The notes under the pieces: model-generated
Seen by the model: the letters and a program-made list of their open reading frames with translations, nothing else
What the model was told of the DNA's origin: nothing
The model's database searches: none
Program-made: the position numbers and the translations under genes
In this document: piece by piece, positions 17,513 to 28,080 of the stretch
Numbering within the stretch: the stretch's first letter is position 1
Layout: every line of letters starts with the position of its first letter
NCBI RefSeq assembly: GCF_900115735.1
Contig: NZ_FOXO01000002.1
Coordinates: forward strand, 62,001-126,000
From: Butyrivibrio proteoclasticus
GTDB taxonomy: Bacteria > Bacillota > Clostridia > Lachnospirales > Lachnospiraceae
DNA length: 64,000 nt
Reading direction: 5' to 3'

Positions 17513-18295
17513 ATGCTTTTATTTTTTGATATTGATGGGACCTTGTGGGATTACAACAACACAATAAGGGAAAAGACGAAGCTTGCAATTAAAACAGCCA
17601 GAGAAAATGGGCACAAGTGCTTTATAAATACCGGAAGAGCAAGGGGCTTTGTTACCAATAAGGAACTCTTATCTATAGGGTTTGATGGAATTGTTTCTGC
17701 CTGTGGAACAATGATTGAATACAATGGCGAAGTTATTTTTAACAGGATAATTCCAAAGGATGACGCAATAAGAACTGTAGAAACGGTCAGAAAATATGGA
17801 TTTCGTCCCATCTTGGAAGGGCCTGTATATCTCTACATGGACAAATCTGACTTTGCAGGCGATATGTATGGCGAAAAGGTTATGCAGGAGATGGGGAGTC
17901 ACTTAAGAGGAATAGAGGATAATTGGGGCAATTGGGAAATGAATAAGCTCTCATGTGCAACGGATGTTTCTAAAGCTGAAAGGAATGCCTGTTATAAAGA
18001 GATGCTTGATCTATATAGTTATATTATTCACAGCGATACTGTTGTGGAGATGGTTCCAAAGGGATTTGATAAAGGAACAGGAATAAAGAAAGTCTGTGAG
18101 CTTTTGGGAGAGGATATTAAAAACACGTTTTCTTTTGGTGATAGCATTAACGATAAAGAAATGCTTATAGCAGCGGGAACGGGCGTCGCTATGGGCGGTA
18201 CATATCACGATCTGTCTGAATATGCGGATTATATAACGCTGCCTCTTGATGAAGATGGTATATATCACGCAATGAAGCATTTTGAACTTATATAA
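17513..18295 (+). CDS. HAD-superfamily (Cof-type) hydrolase
   Basis: A 260-residue haloacid-dehalogenase-type phosphatase with a large cap. Motif I is FFDIDGTLWD with the nucleophile Asp and the acid/base Asp, motif II lies in INTGRARG, and motif IV is FSFGDSINDKEML. That set is typical of Cof/YidA sugar-phosphate or nucleotide phosphatases. The ATG at 17513 gives the standard N-terminus; upstream TTG codons at 17492 and 17504 are less likely. It is only 24 bases from cbiB and probably on the same transcript. No alpha-ribazole phosphatase (CobC) gene is present, so a role there is possible but unproven. Confidence 0.85.
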   Translation: MLLFFDIDGTLWDYNNTIREKTKLAIKTARENGHKCFINTGRARGFVTNKELLSIGFDGIVSACGTMIEYNGEVIFNRIIPKDDAIRTVETVRKYGFRPILEGPVYLYMDKSDFAGDMYGEKVMQEMGSHLRGIEDNWGNWEMNKLSCATDVSKAERNACYKEMLDLYSYIIHSDTVVEMVPKGFDKGTGIKKVCELLGEDIKNTFSFGDSINDKEMLIAAGTGVAMGGTYHDLSEYADYITLPLDEDGIYHAMKHFELI

Positions 18296-18361
18296 AGTTT
18301 GCTATTTTATAGCATTTCATTTATTATATTAAAGATATCCTCATAAGAAAGGAAAAAAAGT

Positions 18362-20230
18362 ATGTGCGGAATAGTAGGATTTATCGGAAAGCATCAGGCA
18401 GCACCTATATTGCTTGAAGGCCTTTCAAAACTGGAATATAGAGGTTATGACTCAGCAGGAATCGCTGTTCGTGATGGGAATAATAAAGCAGAGGTTGTTA
18501 AGGCGGTAGGAAGACTTAAAAACCTCGAAGAGAAGACTGATAATGGAATGAGCGTTATTGGATGTTGCGGTATCGGACACACAAGATGGGCAACTCACGG
18601 TGGCCCTTCCCAGATAAATGCGCATCCTCATGTATCAGGCAATTGCACCGGATCTGCTTCCGGAACTGTAGAATCTGAGGTTGTAGGTGTTCATAATGGT
18701 ATTATCGAAAACTATCAGGAGTTAAAAGAAAAGCTCCTAAAGAATGGTTATGAGTTTTATAGTGACACAGATACTGAGGTTGCTATTAAGTTGGTTGATT
18801 ATTACTACAAGAAGTATAAAGTTGGACCTATTGATGCTCTTGCAAAAACTATGGTAAGAGTTCGTGGTTCATATGCGTTGGAAGTAATGTTTGCTGATTA
18901 TCCTGATGAGATTTATGTTGCCAGAAAAGACAGCCCAATGATCATCGGAATTGCAGGCGATGAGACATTTGTTGCATCAGATGTTCCTGCTATCCTTAAT
19001 CACACAAAGAATGTTTATTATATTGGCAACAATGAGATGGCAAGACTCCTTCCGGGGAAGGCAGAGTTTTATGACCTTAATGGCGATCTTATTGAAAAAG
19101 AGCTTGTTGAGATCAAGTTTTCAGCTGAGGCTGCTGAAAGGGGCGGCTTTGAGCACTTTATGATGAAGGAGATCCATGAGCAGCCAACAGCTATAAAGAA
19201 TACAATCAATTCACTTGTTACTAATGGCAAAGTTGATCTTTCCAAGTTTGAAATGGATGAAGAGACAATTAAATCCATTTCAGCAATTACAATTGTTGCC
19301 TGCGGAAGTGCATGGCATGTTGGAATGGCAGCTCAGTATGTAATAGAAGATATTGCGGGCATACCGGTAAGAGTTGAGCTTGCATCCGAATTTAGATACA
19401 GAGGACCGCTTCTTTCTGAAAATCATCTTGTTATTGTTGTTTCACAGTCCGGTGAGACAGCAGATACTTTAGCGGCTCTTCGTGAGGCTAAGGAAAGAGG
19501 AGTTAAGACCCTTGCTATTGTCAATGTTGTAGGATCTTCAATTGCAAGAGAAGCTGATTATGTAATTTATACTGTAGCAGGCCCTGAAATTTCAGTTGCT
19601 ACCACTAAGGCTTATAGTTGTCAGCTTGTTGTTACATATCTGCTTGCACTTGAATTTGCAGCTGTACGTGGAAAAATCGAAAAGGATTTATATGATAAAT
19701 ACATGGCAGAAATTTCAAGAATTCCTGAATGTATTCAGAAAATCCTCGATGACAAGGAAAGACTTCAGTGGTTTGCGGCTAAGATTGCTAACTCAAAAGA
19801 TATCTTCTTTATCGGAAGAGGTATCGATTATGCAATCGGCCTTGAGGGCAGCCTTAAGATGAAGGAGATTTCCTACATTCATTCAGAGGCTTACGCTGCA
19901 GGTGAGCTTAAGCATGGTACTATCAGTCTTATTGAGAATGGCACTTTGGTAATTGGTCTTCTTTGTCAGGATAATCTTTATGAAAAGACTATTTCTAACA
20001 TGGTAGAGTGTAAGAGTAGAGGCGCTTATCTCATGGGACTTGCACCATATGGAAGATATGAGATTGAAGATACGGCAGATTTCGTTACTTATGTTCCTAA
20101 GATGGATAAACATTTTGTTGGATCACTTGAAGTTGTTCCACTTCAGCTTTTAGGCTATTATGTATCAGTTGCAAGAGGACTTGATGTTGATAAGCCAAGA
20201 AACCTTGCTAAATCAGTTACAGTAGAATAA
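18362..20230 (+). CDS. glmS: Glucosamine-fructose-6-phosphate aminotransferase
   Basis: Makes glucosamine 6-phosphate from fructose 6-phosphate and glutamine, the entry to cell-wall amino sugars. The 622-residue chain begins MCGIVGFIG, with Cys2 the glutaminase nucleophile after Met removal, followed by GHTRWATHG. Two SIS domains form the isomerase half (VACGSAWHVGMAAQY; IVVSQSGETADTLAALR), and the C-terminus DKPRNLAKSVTVE is the conserved tail of the active site. AAGGAAA precedes the ATG. Only 66 bases separate it from the upstream gene, too few for a glmS ribozyme. Confidence 0.98.
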   Translation: MCGIVGFIGKHQAAPILLEGLSKLEYRGYDSAGIAVRDGNNKAEVVKAVGRLKNLEEKTDNGMSVIGCCGIGHTRWATHGGPSQINAHPHVSGNCTGSASGTVESEVVGVHNGIIENYQELKEKLLKNGYEFYSDTDTEVAIKLVDYYYKKYKVGPIDALAKTMVRVRGSYALEVMFADYPDEIYVARKDSPMIIGIAGDETFVASDVPAILNHTKNVYYIGNNEMARLLPGKAEFYDLNGDLIEKELVEIKFSAEAAERGGFEHFMMKEIHEQPTAIKNTINSLVTNGKVDLSKFEMDEETIKSISAITIVACGSAWHVGMAAQYVIEDIAGIPVRVELASEFRYRGPLLSENHLVIVVSQSGETADTLAALREAKERGVKTLAIVNVVGSSIAREADYVIYTVAGPEISVATTKAYSCQLVVTYLLALEFAAVRGKIEKDLYDKYMAEISRIPECIQKILDDKERLQWFAAKIANSKDIFFIGRGIDYAIGLEGSLKMKEISYIHSEAYAAGELKHGTISLIENGTLVIGLLCQDNLYEKTISNMVECKSRGAYLMGLAPYGRYEIEDTADFVTYVPKMDKHFVGSLEVVPLQLLGYYVSVARGLDVDKPRNLAKSVTVE

Positions 20231-20240
20231 GAATGGTGAA

Positions 20241-20279
20241 AACAGGAATTGATTTTTTTTTAATCACTTCCTGTTTTTA
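20241..20279 (+). terminator. Terminator of glmS
   Basis: Fourteen-base arms AACAGGAATTGATT (20241-20254) and AATCACTTCCTGTT (20262-20275) pair with one mismatch and are followed by TTTTT. Confidence 0.85.
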
Positions 20280-20296
20280 TATATAAACCAAAAATA

Positions 20297-20327
20297 AAAA
20301 GCTGCCGGATTTAACCTGACAGCTTTT
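20297..20327 (-). terminator. Terminator of the minus-strand gene at 20334-20906
   Basis: AAAAGCTG (20297-20304) and CAGCTTTT (20320-20327) form the stem, with inner CCGG/CCTG pairing. Read on the minus strand it ends in TTTTTATTTTT, seven bases after the stop of the facing gene. It may also work weakly on the plus strand. Confidence 0.8.
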
Positions 20328-20333
20328 GTATTA

Positions 20334-20906
20334 TTAATCGATGTTCTCGTGATATTTATCATATATCTCTGTGAGATAAGTCTTTACAATCTGGATGTTT
20401 GCCATTTTGCGGAGTCCTGCATTTCCCATCATGACAGATATTTCATCTGCAAGAAGAAGCATGTTGTAAATAGCAAGTTTAAATTCGTCTCTTGTAAGCT
20501 CATCGACATTGATGTTCATAAGAGTTGAACCAAGCTTCATGGTGATGTTTTCATCAGCGATTCCTGTAGACATTTTATGGGATTCCGGATCAAAGCTAAC
20601 ATAAAGAATAAGATTTTCTTTTTCATGTCTTTTTAGTGTTTCAGGAGTCTGATGTGATGTCTCCATCCATTCATACAGATCAGCCTCATCAGGGTTCATT
20701 AGATATTTTGTAAGTTCTTCTTTGTGCTTTTCAACATACTGCATATATTTGCTGGCATTAGGACCTGTATAAGCAAGTTCGACCTTAACACCGTTATCTG
20801 TTTTAACTAGTCTGCACTTTGTTGCAACTTCTTTGATCTTTAAAGTTGTATCAGTGTTGCTGACAATTTTAAATGTGCCAGTTTCAACTTCCTGTCTAAA
20901 TTCCAT
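20334..20906 (-). CDS. Conserved-type protein of unknown function
   Basis: I do not recognise this 190-residue protein with confidence. It is soluble in appearance, with no signal peptide or membrane segment, rich in Lys, Glu, Thr and Met, and predicted mixed alpha/beta. It begins MEFRQEVETGTFKIVSNTD and ends with a helical stretch containing LLLADEISVMMGNAG. Ribosome binding sequence AGGAGAAAAAA precedes the ATG on the minus strand. It lies alone, convergent with glmS and divergent from ftsK, and has its own terminator. It is clearly a real gene (codon use like its neighbours, good start and stop signals), but no function is proposed. Confidence 0.8.
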   Translation of the reverse strand: MEFRQEVETGTFKIVSNTDTTLKIKEVATKCRLVKTDNGVKVELAYTGPNASKYMQYVEKHKEELTKYLMNPDEADLYEWMETSHQTPETLKRHEKENLILYVSFDPESHKMSTGIADENITMKLGSTLMNINVDELTRDEFKLAIYNMLLLADEISVMMGNAGLRKMANIQIVKTYLTEIYDKYHENID

Positions 20907-21025
20907 TTTTTTCTCCTATTCATATTGAATGCGTTTCAAATGCATATTAAATCAGTTGTTAGTATAGCATAAACCTCCTAAAAATGATATACTATTAAGA
21001 GTTTTGTACGGAATAAGGGGATCAT

Positions 21026-23932
21026 ATGACACAGTCTGGTAAGGGGAGAAAACAGTCTAGAAAAACAACTACAAGAAGTTCATCAAAGGCACGAAGTGCT
21101 CGTGCACCAAAGAGGCAGGAAGAAGAATTTGATTATTCTCTTAAAAGTGAACTGATTGTAATCATTGTTATTGCTCTGACTATTTTCCTTTTTTTATGTA
21201 ATTTTGGAATATGTGGAGATTTCGGTAATGCTGTAAGTTCCATTCTTTTTGGACTATTTGGCATTACTGCTTTTATTGCGCCTTTGGTTATGCTTGGCGC
21301 AGTTGCTATTGGAATAGCTAATTTTGGATCAAATGCTTCAGTCAGGAAAATTGTATCCGGCATTGTTATATTCTTTGTGATTGGAATAATTGCAGATCTG
21401 ATTACAGGAAGACCACAATCATTAACTAAATACGATATTGCTTATATTTATAGTCAGTCCAGCGCAGCGAGAAATGGTGGTGGATTTTTTGCCGGTTCGC
21501 TTGCTTACATTATTTTTAAGTATCTTTCATTTGCAGGAACAGCTCTGCTTTTACTTGTGATAGGAATAGCCAGTGTGGTTGTGTTTACGGAGCAGTCCTT
21601 TGTTGGAGGCTTGAAAAAGGGCGGGAGAAAAATAATTGAACGCACCAGGGAGGATGCTGCAAATTATAGGGATTATGCTGAACGCCGAAGAGAAAAGATG
21701 GAGCAAAGACGTGCTGAAATAGAAGAGGAGAGACGTCTTGCCATAGAACAGAAAGAGGATGAAAAGATTCTCAGAATGGAAAAGAATGTCCGAGGAGTTA
21801 TGCTTGAAACGGATCTTAAGGATGAACAGGACGAGGAAGTGAGCCGTCCTGAGATTCACGTTCATGATGAGAATGATTCTGCTGCAAAAAATATATTTAT
21901 TCCTGATGAAGAGGATTTTCATGATGATATTCATGAAATCGTTCTTAATAAAAATGATGTCAGAACTGAGGTTGAGCCGGATGGCCAGCGTGTGTTCGTA
22001 ACAGACCCTGTTATCCACGGAATGGGATTTGAGGATGAAACTCCTGATACTTATGAGGAGCCAGATGACAGAGAGATTTATGAAGAACCGGCTGACAGAG
22101 AGAGCTATGTAGAGCCAGCTTCAGAGCACACAATTATTCAGCTTCCTCCTGTGGAGGAAGAGCCTGAATGTGAGCCGGCATATGAACCTGAAAAACCTGC
22201 ATCACATGGAAAGCTTGTAGCAGCATCTGCCGAGACTGTTGAAGAGGAGGACATTTTACCAGATGTTCCTATTCATTCTGAGAATATTGGTAATGGCATG
22301 AACGGAGAGTATTCAATCCATGCGCAGGATCACATATCCATGAGTAAAAATGCTTCTACAAAAATAGATTCATCATCATCATCTTCTTCTCATGCGGTAA
22401 TAAATGCTTCAGGGCCTGTTACTACAAGTCCAGGGATGGAAAAAGAAATTGAGGCTCATAAAAAAGCCATTCCAAAGAAATATGTATTTCCACCGGTATC
22501 TCTTTTGGAGAAGGGAACAAAAAACAAGAATGCGGATACTGCAAGACAGCTTAAAGAAACAGCTGTTAAATTGCAGGAGACACTAAAGACATTCGGTGTA
22601 AACGTTACTGTCACAGACATAAGCCAGGGGCCTGCTGTTACAAGGTTTGAACTTCAGCCTGAGGCTGGCGTTCGTGTCAATAAGATTGTCGGACTTGCTG
22701 ATGATATCAAGATGAATCTTGCAGCCAGGGACATTCGTATAGAAGCACCTATACCAGGAAAAGCTGCAGTAGGAATTGAAGTGCCAAACAAGGAAAATCA
22801 GGCTGTTGCTTTCAGAGATATCATAGAATCCAATGAATATAAAGAATTCTCTTCAAAACTAGCGTTTGCAGTTGGTAAGGATATTGCAGGAAAGGCAGTT
22901 GTTACTGATATTGCCAAGATGCCACACCTTCTTATAGCGGGTGCAACGGGTTCAGGTAAATCTGTTTGTATCAATACGATCATCATGAGTCTTATTTATA
23001 AAGCAAAACCAGAAGAAGTTCAGATGATCATGATAGATCCTAAAATCGTTGAACTTAGTGTGTATAATGGTATTCCACATCTTATGATACCGGTTGTCAC
23101 AGACCCTAAGAAGGCTGCTGCTGCTTTGAACTGGGCTGTTGCGGAGATGACAAACAGATATAAAAAGTTTGCGGATTCCGGAGTAAGGGATCTAAAGGGG
23201 TATAACAAAGTAGCAGAGAGTTGCACAGATGGCAGTATGTCTGTGCTTCCTCAGATTGTTGTTATTGTAGATGAGCTTGCAGATCTTATGATGGTATCAG
23301 CTAATGAAGTTGAGGATGCTATCTGCAGACTTACTCAGCTGGCAAGAGCTGCAGGTATTCATCTTATTATTGCGACTCAGAGACCTTCAGTTGATGTCAT
23401 TACCGGTCTTATTAAGGCCAATATGCCAAGCCGAGTTGCTTTTGCTGTTTCAAGTGGTGTTGATTCCAGAACCATCCTTGATATTAATGGCGCTGAAAAG
23501 CTTCTTGGTAAGGGTGATATGTTGTTCTATCCTCAGGGATATACAAAACCTGCCAGAGTGCAGGGAGCATTTGTATCTGATAAAGAGGTACAGGCTGTTA
23601 CTGATTTCCTTCGAAATCAAGGAATTGAAACTGGATATGGAGAAGAGATTGAGATGCAGATCAACAGCATCCAGAGTCAGGGTGGCTCATTAAATGGGGC
23701 ATCAGGTGATCCTTTCTCCGATAGAGATGAGTACTTCGCTGCGGCAGGCGAGATCATTATAGAAAAAGAAAAGGCATCAATAGGAATGCTACAGAGAGTG
23801 TTCAAGATTGGCTTTAATAGGGCGGCAAGGATCATGGATCAGCTCTGTGATGCCGGAGTTGTTGGTGACGAAGAAGGAACCAAGCCAAGGAAAGTACTTA
23901 TGACAAAGGAACAGTTTGAAGAAATACTTTGA
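21026..23932 (+). CDS. ftsK: DNA translocase FtsK/SpoIIIE
   Basis: A 968-residue septum-located motor that pumps DNA during division or sporulation. The basic N-terminus is followed by four to five membrane segments (about residues 45-190), a long acidic, Glu/Pro-rich linker (about 210-480), then the alpha/beta motor with Walker A GATGSGKS at 639-646 and Walker [13 protein letters not shown], and a C-terminal winged-helix gamma domain (about 905-968, [24 protein letters not shown]) that reads oriented DNA sites. A Ser-rich run lies near residue 450. AAGGGG precedes the ATG. The linker length is the most variable part of the family. The last four bases overlap an alternative upstream start of fhs. 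Confidence 0.97.
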   Translation: MTQSGKGRKQSRKTTTRSSSKARSARAPKRQEEEFDYSLKSELIVIIVIALTIFLFLCNFGICGDFGNAVSSILFGLFGITAFIAPLVMLGAVAIGIANFGSNASVRKIVSGIVIFFVIGIIADLITGRPQSLTKYDIAYIYSQSSAARNGGGFFAGSLAYIIFKYLSFAGTALLLLVIGIASVVVFTEQSFVGGLKKGGRKIIERTREDAANYRDYAERRREKMEQRRAEIEEERRLAIEQKEDEKILRMEKNVRGVMLETDLKDEQDEEVSRPEIHVHDENDSAAKNIFIPDEEDFHDDIHEIVLNKNDVRTEVEPDGQRVFVTDPVIHGMGFEDETPDTYEEPDDREIYEEPADRESYVEPASEHTIIQLPPVEEEPECEPAYEPEKPASHGKLVAASAETVEEEDILPDVPIHSENIGNGMNGEYSIHAQDHISMSKNASTKIDSSSSSSSHAVINASGPVTTSPGMEKEIEAHKKAIPKKYVFPPVSLLEKGTKNKNADTARQLKETAVKLQETLKTFGVNVTVTDISQGPAVTRFELQPEAGVRVNKIVGLADDIKMNLAARDIRIEAPIPGKAAVGIEVPNKENQAVAFRDIIESNEYKEFSSKLAFAVGKDIAGKAVVTDIAKMPHLLIAGATGSGKSVCINTIIMSLIYKAKPEEVQMIMIDPKIVELSVYNGIPHLMIPVVTDPKKAAAALNWAVAEMTNRYKKFADSGVRDLKGYNKVAESCTDGSMSVLPQIVVIVDELADLMMVSANEVEDAICRLTQLARAAGIHLIIATQRPSVDVITGLIKANMPSRVAFAVSSGVDSRTILDINGAEKLLGKGDMLFYPQGYTKPARVQGAFVSDKEVQAVTDFLRNQGIETGYGEEIEMQINSIQSQGGSLNGASGDPFSDRDEYFAAAGEIIIEKEKASIGMLQRVFKIGFNRAARIMDQLCDAGVVGDEEGTKPRKVLMTKEQFEEIL

Positions 23933-23955
23933 AAGAGCTAGGAGGAGAGTTATTA

Positions 23956-25632
23956 ATGGCTGTAAAAAGTGATATCGAAATCGCTCAGGAAGCAAAAATG
24001 CTTCATATTAGGGAAGTGGCTGAGAAATTAGGCATTTCAGAGGATGACCTTGAATACTATGGCAAGTATAAGGCTAAGTTGTCTGAGGATTATATAAAGA
24101 GAGTTAAGACAAATAAAAAAGGAAAACTTATTCTTGTAACTGCTATTAATCCTACTCCTGCAGGAGAGGGCAAGACAACCACAAGTGTTGGTCTTGGTGA
24201 CGCCTTAAGCAGATTAGGATACAAAACAGTAATAGCACTCAGAGAGCCTTCACTTGGACCGTGTTTTGGAATTAAGGGCGGTGCAGCCGGCGGCGGATAT
24301 GCACAGGTTGTTCCAATGGAGGATTTAAATCTGCACTTTACCGGTGATTTCCATGCTATCACTTCTGCCAATAACCTTCTGGCAGCTCTTTTGGATAATC
24401 ACATTCAGCAGGGCAATGAACTTGGAATCGATACAAGACAGATAATATGGAAAAGGGCTGAGGATATGAATGACAGAGCTCTTAGAAATATTGTTGTAGG
24501 TCTTGGTGCTAAGGCCGATGGTGTTCCAAGAGAGGATCACTTTGTTATCACGGTAGCATCTGAGATCATGGCAATTTTATGTCTTGCAAGCGATATGGAT
24601 GACCTGAAAAAGAGATTATCCAGGATAATAGTTGCATATAATTATAATGGAGAGCCTGTTACTGCAGGTGATCTTAAGGCTGTTGGCTCTATGGCAGCTC
24701 TTTTAAAGGATGCTATTAAGCCTAATCTCGTTCAGACACTTGAACATACACCTGTAATTGTTCATGGTGGACCATTTGCCAATATTGCACATGGATGTAA
24801 CTCAGTAAGGGCTACGGAGACGGCTCTTGGAATTTCTGACATTACCGTTACTGAAGCAGGTTTTGGTGCAGATCTTGGTGCTGAGAAATTCCTTGATATA
24901 AAGTGCCGAATTTCAGGCCTTAAACCTGATGCTGTCGTGCTTGTAGCCACTGTCAGAGCTCTTAAGTATAATGGTGGTATACCTAAGGCTGAACTTGGAG
25001 CTGAGAATCTTGATGCTCTAAAAAAGGGAATAGTAAACCTGGAAAAACATATTGAGAATATTCAGCAGTATGGAGTTCCTGTTGTTGTAACACTTAATTC
25101 ATTTATCACGGATACTGATGCTGAGACTGAGTTTGTTAAGAAGTTCTGTGAGGAGAGAGGATGCAAATTTGCTCTTTCCGAAGTTTGGGCAAAAGGTGGC
25201 GAAGGTGGCGAGGCCCTTGCGAAAGAAGTTTTGGATACAATCAACACAAAGCCTTCAAACTACGCTCCAATATATGCTGATGATCTCTCGCTTAAAGAGA
25301 AAATTGAGACTATTGCAACCAGGATTTATGGTGCTGATGGTGTGAATTTCACCCCTGCGGCATCAAGACAGCTGTCTAAGATTGAGGATATGGGCTTTAA
25401 AAATCTTCCGGTCTGCATGGCTAAGACACAGTACTCACTGTCTGATGATCCGTCACTTTTAGGAAGACCGTCAAATTATAAAATTACTGTCAGAGAAGCA
25501 TATGTTTCTGCAGGAGCCGGTTTTGTTGTAGCACTTACAGGTTCAATCGTTACTATGCCCGGACTCCCTAAGCATCCGGCAGCTTTTGATATTGATGTTG
25601 ACGCAGATGGAAGAATAACGGGATTGTTCTAA
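23956..25632 (+). CDS. fhs: Formate-tetrahydrofolate ligase
   Basis: Makes 10-formyl-tetrahydrofolate from formate, THF and ATP in one-carbon metabolism. The 558-residue length is normal. Landmarks are the P-loop [18 protein letters not shown] (66-83), [20 protein letters not shown], and [13 protein letters not shown]. The ATG at 23956 is picked because GGAGGAG (23941-23947) precedes it and it gives the usual [11 protein letters not shown] start; a start at 23929 would overlap ftsK. folD, the next gene, interconverts its product with methylene-THF, so the pair forms a folate module. A complete acetogenic pathway is not implied, since other genes are not in view. Confidence 0.98.
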   Translation: MAVKSDIEIAQEAKMLHIREVAEKLGISEDDLEYYGKYKAKLSEDYIKRVKTNKKGKLILVTAINPTPAGEGKTTTSVGLGDALSRLGYKTVIALREPSLGPCFGIKGGAAGGGYAQVVPMEDLNLHFTGDFHAITSANNLLAALLDNHIQQGNELGIDTRQIIWKRAEDMNDRALRNIVVGLGAKADGVPREDHFVITVASEIMAILCLASDMDDLKKRLSRIIVAYNYNGEPVTAGDLKAVGSMAALLKDAIKPNLVQTLEHTPVIVHGGPFANIAHGCNSVRATETALGISDITVTEAGFGADLGAEKFLDIKCRISGLKPDAVVLVATVRALKYNGGIPKAELGAENLDALKKGIVNLEKHIENIQQYGVPVVVTLNSFITDTDAETEFVKKFCEERGCKFALSEVWAKGGEGGEALAKEVLDTINTKPSNYAPIYADDLSLKEKIETIATRIYGADGVNFTPAASRQLSKIEDMGFKNLPVCMAKTQYSLSDDPSLLGRPSNYKITVREAYVSAGAGFVVALTGSIVTMPGLPKHPAAFDIDVDADGRITGLF

Positions 25633-25675
25633 AGTGGATACCCGATGAGGCTTTTTCAAATCTGGTAGGAACTTT

Positions 25676-25704
25676 GTCCTGGCTAAGGCGTGTGAGAGCA
25701 GGAC
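25676..25704 (+). repeat. Small hairpin in the fhs-folD gap
   Basis: GTCCTG (25676-25681) and CAGGAC (25699-25704) are perfect inverted repeats around a 17-base loop, 20-odd bases before the folD start. No T-run follows. It does not match the tetrahydrofolate riboswitch consensus, so a function is uncertain. Confidence 0.3.
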
Positions 25705-25725
25705 TTCATATTTAGGGAGGATTAT

Positions 25726-26589
25726 ATGGCGGCACAGATTATTGATGGTAAGCTTATTTCGAGCCAAATCAAAGATGAATTAAAAGAAAAGACAGCTCTT
25801 TTAAAAGAGAAAGGTATAGAGGTAACTCTTGCAGTAATATTAGTAGGAGATGATCCTGCATCTGAGGTATACGTAAGAAATAAGAAAAAGGCATGTGAAT
25901 ACATTGGATTTAGATCTTTATCTTATGAACTTCCTGCTGAGACTACCCAGGAGGAATTATTAAAACTGATTGATGAGTTAAATGACAGGAAAGATGTAGA
26001 CGGAATACTTGTTCAGATGCCTCTTCCGGCGCATATTGACGAGAAAACTGTCATTAACGCAATTTCACCTTCCAAAGATGTTGATGGTTTTCATCCTATG
26101 AACGTTGGCGCACTTTGTATAGGTGAGAAGGGTTTTGTCTCTTGCACCCCGGCAGGAGTTATACAGCTTTTAAAAAGAGGTTGCGGCGGTAAAATAGATA
26201 TAGCCGGCAAAGAGTGCGTTATTGTTGGAAGATCAAATATTGTCGGTAAACCAATGTCTCTTTTGATGTTAAGGGAAAATGCAACTGTTACTGTTGCACA
26301 TTCAAGGACTAAAAACCTTGAAGAAGTTTGCAAAAGAGCTGATATACTTGTTGCTGCAGTAGGTAAAGCCGGCATGATCACAAAAAATCATGTTAAAGAG
26401 GGCGCTGTTGTAATAGATGTTGGCATTAATCGTAATGAAGATGGCAAGCTTTGCGGAGATGTAAAATTTGATGAAGTTTCTGAAATAGCTTCTGCTATCA
26501 CTCCTGTACCTGGTGGTGTAGGGCCAATGACAATAGCAATGCTTATGAATAACTGTTATGAAGCTGCGTTGATGCATATGGAATCATAA
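25726..26589 (+). CDS. folD: Bifunctional methylene-THF dehydrogenase / methenyl-THF cyclohydrolase
   Basis: A 287-residue cytoplasmic enzyme that interconverts 5,10-methylene-, methenyl- and 10-formyl-THF with NAD(P). Signatures are EVYVRNKKKACEYIG with the catalytic Lys, GILVQMPLPAHID, KDVDGFHPMNVG, the Rossmann motif VIVGRSNIVGKPM, and TPVPGGVGPMTIAML at the end. AGGGAGG precedes the ATG. It follows fhs by 93 bases and is followed 15 bases later by a membrane protein gene, so all three may be co-transcribed. Confidence 0.97.
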   Translation: MAAQIIDGKLISSQIKDELKEKTALLKEKGIEVTLAVILVGDDPASEVYVRNKKKACEYIGFRSLSYELPAETTQEELLKLIDELNDRKDVDGILVQMPLPAHIDEKTVINAISPSKDVDGFHPMNVGALCIGEKGFVSCTPAGVIQLLKRGCGGKIDIAGKECVIVGRSNIVGKPMSLLMLRENATVTVAHSRTKNLEEVCKRADILVAAVGKAGMITKNHVKEGAVVIDVGINRNEDGKLCGDVKFDEVSEIASAITPVPGGVGPMTIAMLMNNCYEAALMHMES

Positions 26590-26604
26590 TAAGGAAGAGA
26601 GCCT

Positions 26605-28047
26605 ATGATCTGTCCTAATTGTGGCAAAGAAATCCCGGAAGGGCATATGTACTGTGATGATTGCGGCACAGAAATTAACTTTGTCCCTGAATTTGAGCCG
26701 GAAGTAGAAAACAAAATAAAGGAAAGCCTTACAGGCCTTGCGAATGAACTGACCAAGGATGAAAAGAAATGGATCGATAGAAAGAGGAAGGTAGAAGCAT
26801 TTCTTTTATCTTTGTGGAAGAAAAAAGGTATAATTCTTGCTTGTATTTTGGGCATAATTCTGGTGGTGTGTCTTTTTGTTACTTTTGCGGGATTTAACAG
26901 CAAATCTCCGAAATATTATTTAAGACTTGCAGGTAATTCTAAAGATTCAGGTAAAATGGATGAGGCAATAGAATATCTGATTGAGGGAAATAATTTATTT
27001 CCGGAAGACTCTGATATAATTTTCAGATTATCTGACTATTACCTTGAAGTTGGAAAAAATACCGAGGCAGTCGATGCATTGAAGCTTATAACACATAATT
27101 CTTCTTTTTCTGATGATAAAGTTCTTTCTGCGTATGAGGGTATTATATCTATTTACAGGCAGGAGGGAGCATATCAGGAAATTACAGTTCTTTTGACAGA
27201 AGATGACACTGATATAACAAGATCTCTCAAAGCAAAATATATTCCATCACCACCTGAAATGGTTCCTTCAGCAGGAACTTATGAGGGAGCAGTGAATGTT
27301 GAAGCCTCAGGAGATGCTGATTGCAGGATTTACTATACTGTAAATGGTGATAGTCCCGACAGTAGTAGTATCTTATATGAGAATGCTATTGTGCTGGATG
27401 AAGATGGTGAGTACAACATAAAGGGTGTTAGTGTAAATAAATACGGTCTTTATAGTGAAACAGTTGAGCAGAATTATATAGTTGAGCAGGGAGCGCCTGC
27501 TGCACCTGAGATCATGGAACCCAGTGGTGAATATAATCAGAATACTATGATAGTAGCGGTAGCAGAGGCCGGTAGTACGATTTTTTATACTATAGATGGT
27601 TCAGATCCGACTGTGGAATCCAAGCAATACATTTCACCTATAACTATGCCTGTTGGCTCTTCTGTTTTTAAGTTCATTGCTTTCAATCAGAATGGGGATT
27701 GCAGTGAGATAGTAGAAAGAAATTATCATCTTATTTATACAAGGCTTGTTTCTACAGAGCAGGCAGTTAACAGTATTGTTAATACTCTTGTCAGACTTGA
27801 TATTCTGTTGGATACTTCTGGAAAAGTCAGAGGGCAGGAAGGCCATAATGAATATATTTATAACTCTGTCATTGAAATACAGGGAGCAGGCGAATATTAT
27901 GTTGTTATGGAAAACCATGTTTCAAATGATGGAACAGTGACTCCGACCGGGTTATTATATGCTGTTAATACTCATGATGGCACTGTTAACAGACTTGGGT
28001 ATGATTCCAGTGGTAAGTATACACTTATTACAATTTCGAATAGATAG
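26605..28047 (+). CDS. Zinc-ribbon membrane protein with TPR-like and chitobiase-C-type repeat domains
   Basis: A 480-residue protein of unknown function with a clear layout. Residues 3-20 are a zinc ribbon (Cys3, Cys6, Cys17, Cys20). A charged stretch leads to one membrane segment at about 75-95, so the ribbon is cytoplasmic and the rest outside. Residues about 102-200 look like TPR helices (GKMDEAIEYLIEGNNLFPED). Two repeats follow, near 205-290 and 295-375, each with an IYYTVNGDSPD or IFYTIDGSDPT motif, the mark of the chitobiase/beta-hexosaminidase C-terminal (CHB_HEX_C_1) Ig-like fold. The last 100 residues are unassigned. A cell-surface or envelope-sensing role is a guess. Confidence 0.8.
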   Translation: MICPNCGKEIPEGHMYCDDCGTEINFVPEFEPEVENKIKESLTGLANELTKDEKKWIDRKRKVEAFLLSLWKKKGIILACILGIILVVCLFVTFAGFNSKSPKYYLRLAGNSKDSGKMDEAIEYLIEGNNLFPEDSDIIFRLSDYYLEVGKNTEAVDALKLITHNSSFSDDKVLSAYEGIISIYRQEGAYQEITVLLTEDDTDITRSLKAKYIPSPPEMVPSAGTYEGAVNVEASGDADCRIYYTVNGDSPDSSSILYENAIVLDEDGEYNIKGVSVNKYGLYSETVEQNYIVEQGAPAAPEIMEPSGEYNQNTMIVAVAEAGSTIFYTIDGSDPTVESKQYISPITMPVGSSVFKFIAFNQNGDCSEIVERNYHLIYTRLVSTEQAVNSIVNTLVRLDILLDTSGKVRGQEGHNEYIYNSVIEIQGAGEYYVVMENHVSNDGTVTPTGLLYAVNTHDGTVNRLGYDSSGKYTLITISNR

Positions 28048-28080
28048 ACAGTTTAACACTTTACCAATTTAAATTACTGA

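Noticed and set aside
18296-18361. Possible glmS ribozyme before glmS
   Set aside because: The gap is 66 bases, too short for the ribozyme, and the conserved core is not there. A weak TGCTAT/ATAGCA stem at 18300-18314 is too short to call a terminator.
25633-25725. Tetrahydrofolate riboswitch before folD
   Set aside because: Only a 6-bp hairpin is present; the conserved core of the THF aptamer is absent.
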